The notes under the pieces are model-generated. The model did no database searches and was not told the origin of the DNA. It was given only the letters and a program-made list of their open reading frames with translations. From contig CAYVQT010000043.1 of NCBI GenBank assembly GCA_964453665.1, forward strand, positions 1-25,750: a DNA stretch of 25,750 bases, read 5' to 3'. Each line of letters opens with the position of its first letter. Position 1 is the first letter of the stretch. Position numbers and translations under genes: made by a program. The DNA comes from DAOUTY01 sp964453665. GTDB taxonomy: Bacteria; Chloroflexota; Dehalococcoidia; SZUA-161. Shown piece after piece: positions 25,697 through 25,750 of the stretch.

Positions 25697-25750
25697 TGTG
25701 CGTATTTCGGACCAAATCGGCCGCCTTCACGGAGCAAACCGGCCACCCTG
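25697..25750 (+). mobile_element. Left end of an IS21-like element, cut by the window edge
   Basis: TGTG is followed by two direct repeats, TCGGACCAAATCGGCCGCC (25707-25725) and ACGGAGCAAACCGGCCACC (25729-25747), in the same order and orientation as at 19426-19475. Paired subterminal repeats fit IS21-family transposase-binding ends. The istA/istB genes would lie beyond 25750 and cannot be seen. Confidence 0.55.

Overview
This window reads as part of the chromosome of a bacterium. It shows AGGAGG-type ribosome binding sites, sigma70-type promoters with TTGACA -35 boxes, and a lipoprotein signal peptide. The gene content suggests an anaerobe with CoA-based organic acid catabolism: a tungsten-type aldehyde ferredoxin oxidoreductase, an Fe-S flavin enoate/dienoyl-CoA reductase, family I and III CoA-transferases and a hydantoinase/acetone-carboxylase-type enzyme pair. 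Such sets occur in uncultured Dehalococcoidia (Chloroflexota), syntrophic Desulfobacterota and Peptococcaceae. I cannot choose among them from the sequence, and I saw no rRNA, tRNA or CRISPR.

Layout. 1-1600 is an accessory-looking stretch: an unrecognised 189-aa gene, a small XRE-type regulator, two strong intrinsic terminators and a broken ORF. 1679-3665 (minus strand) holds an M29-like metallopeptidase/NicX-fold gene, a decayed coding remnant and a TetR regulator. 4148-11787 (plus) runs FadH/OYE-type reductase, AOR, then livH-livM-livG-livF. 11976-12746 (minus) is an SDR dehydrogenase with its own promoter. 12977-17335 (minus) is an operon of hyuA, hyuB and a small zinc-ribbon protein. 17705-18976 (plus) is the Liv-type substrate-binding lipoprotein, divergent from the hyu operon. 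It is followed by a decayed copy of the AOR C-terminus and an IS21-like end repeat. 19673-25230 (plus) is a CoA module: racemase-type family III protein, double-hotdog dehydratase, family I CoA-transferase and family III CoA-transferase. The window closes with a 39-nt near-perfect hairpin and a second IS21-like end.

How it may work together. The strongest signal outside the genes is a roughly 80-bp back-to-back divergent promoter present twice, upstream of the reductase gene (4018-4096) and between hyuA and the binding protein (17543-17621). It ties the binding protein, the hydantoinase-type enzyme, the reductase and possibly AOR and the Liv permease into one regulon, with the TetR protein at 3033-3665 as the obvious candidate regulator. 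I infer an uptake-and-degradation system: Liv transport, ATP-dependent carboxylation or ring opening by HyuAB, CoA activation, racemisation, hydration or dehydration, and reduction. The substrate is not evident. The combination may be an undescribed anaerobic pathway.
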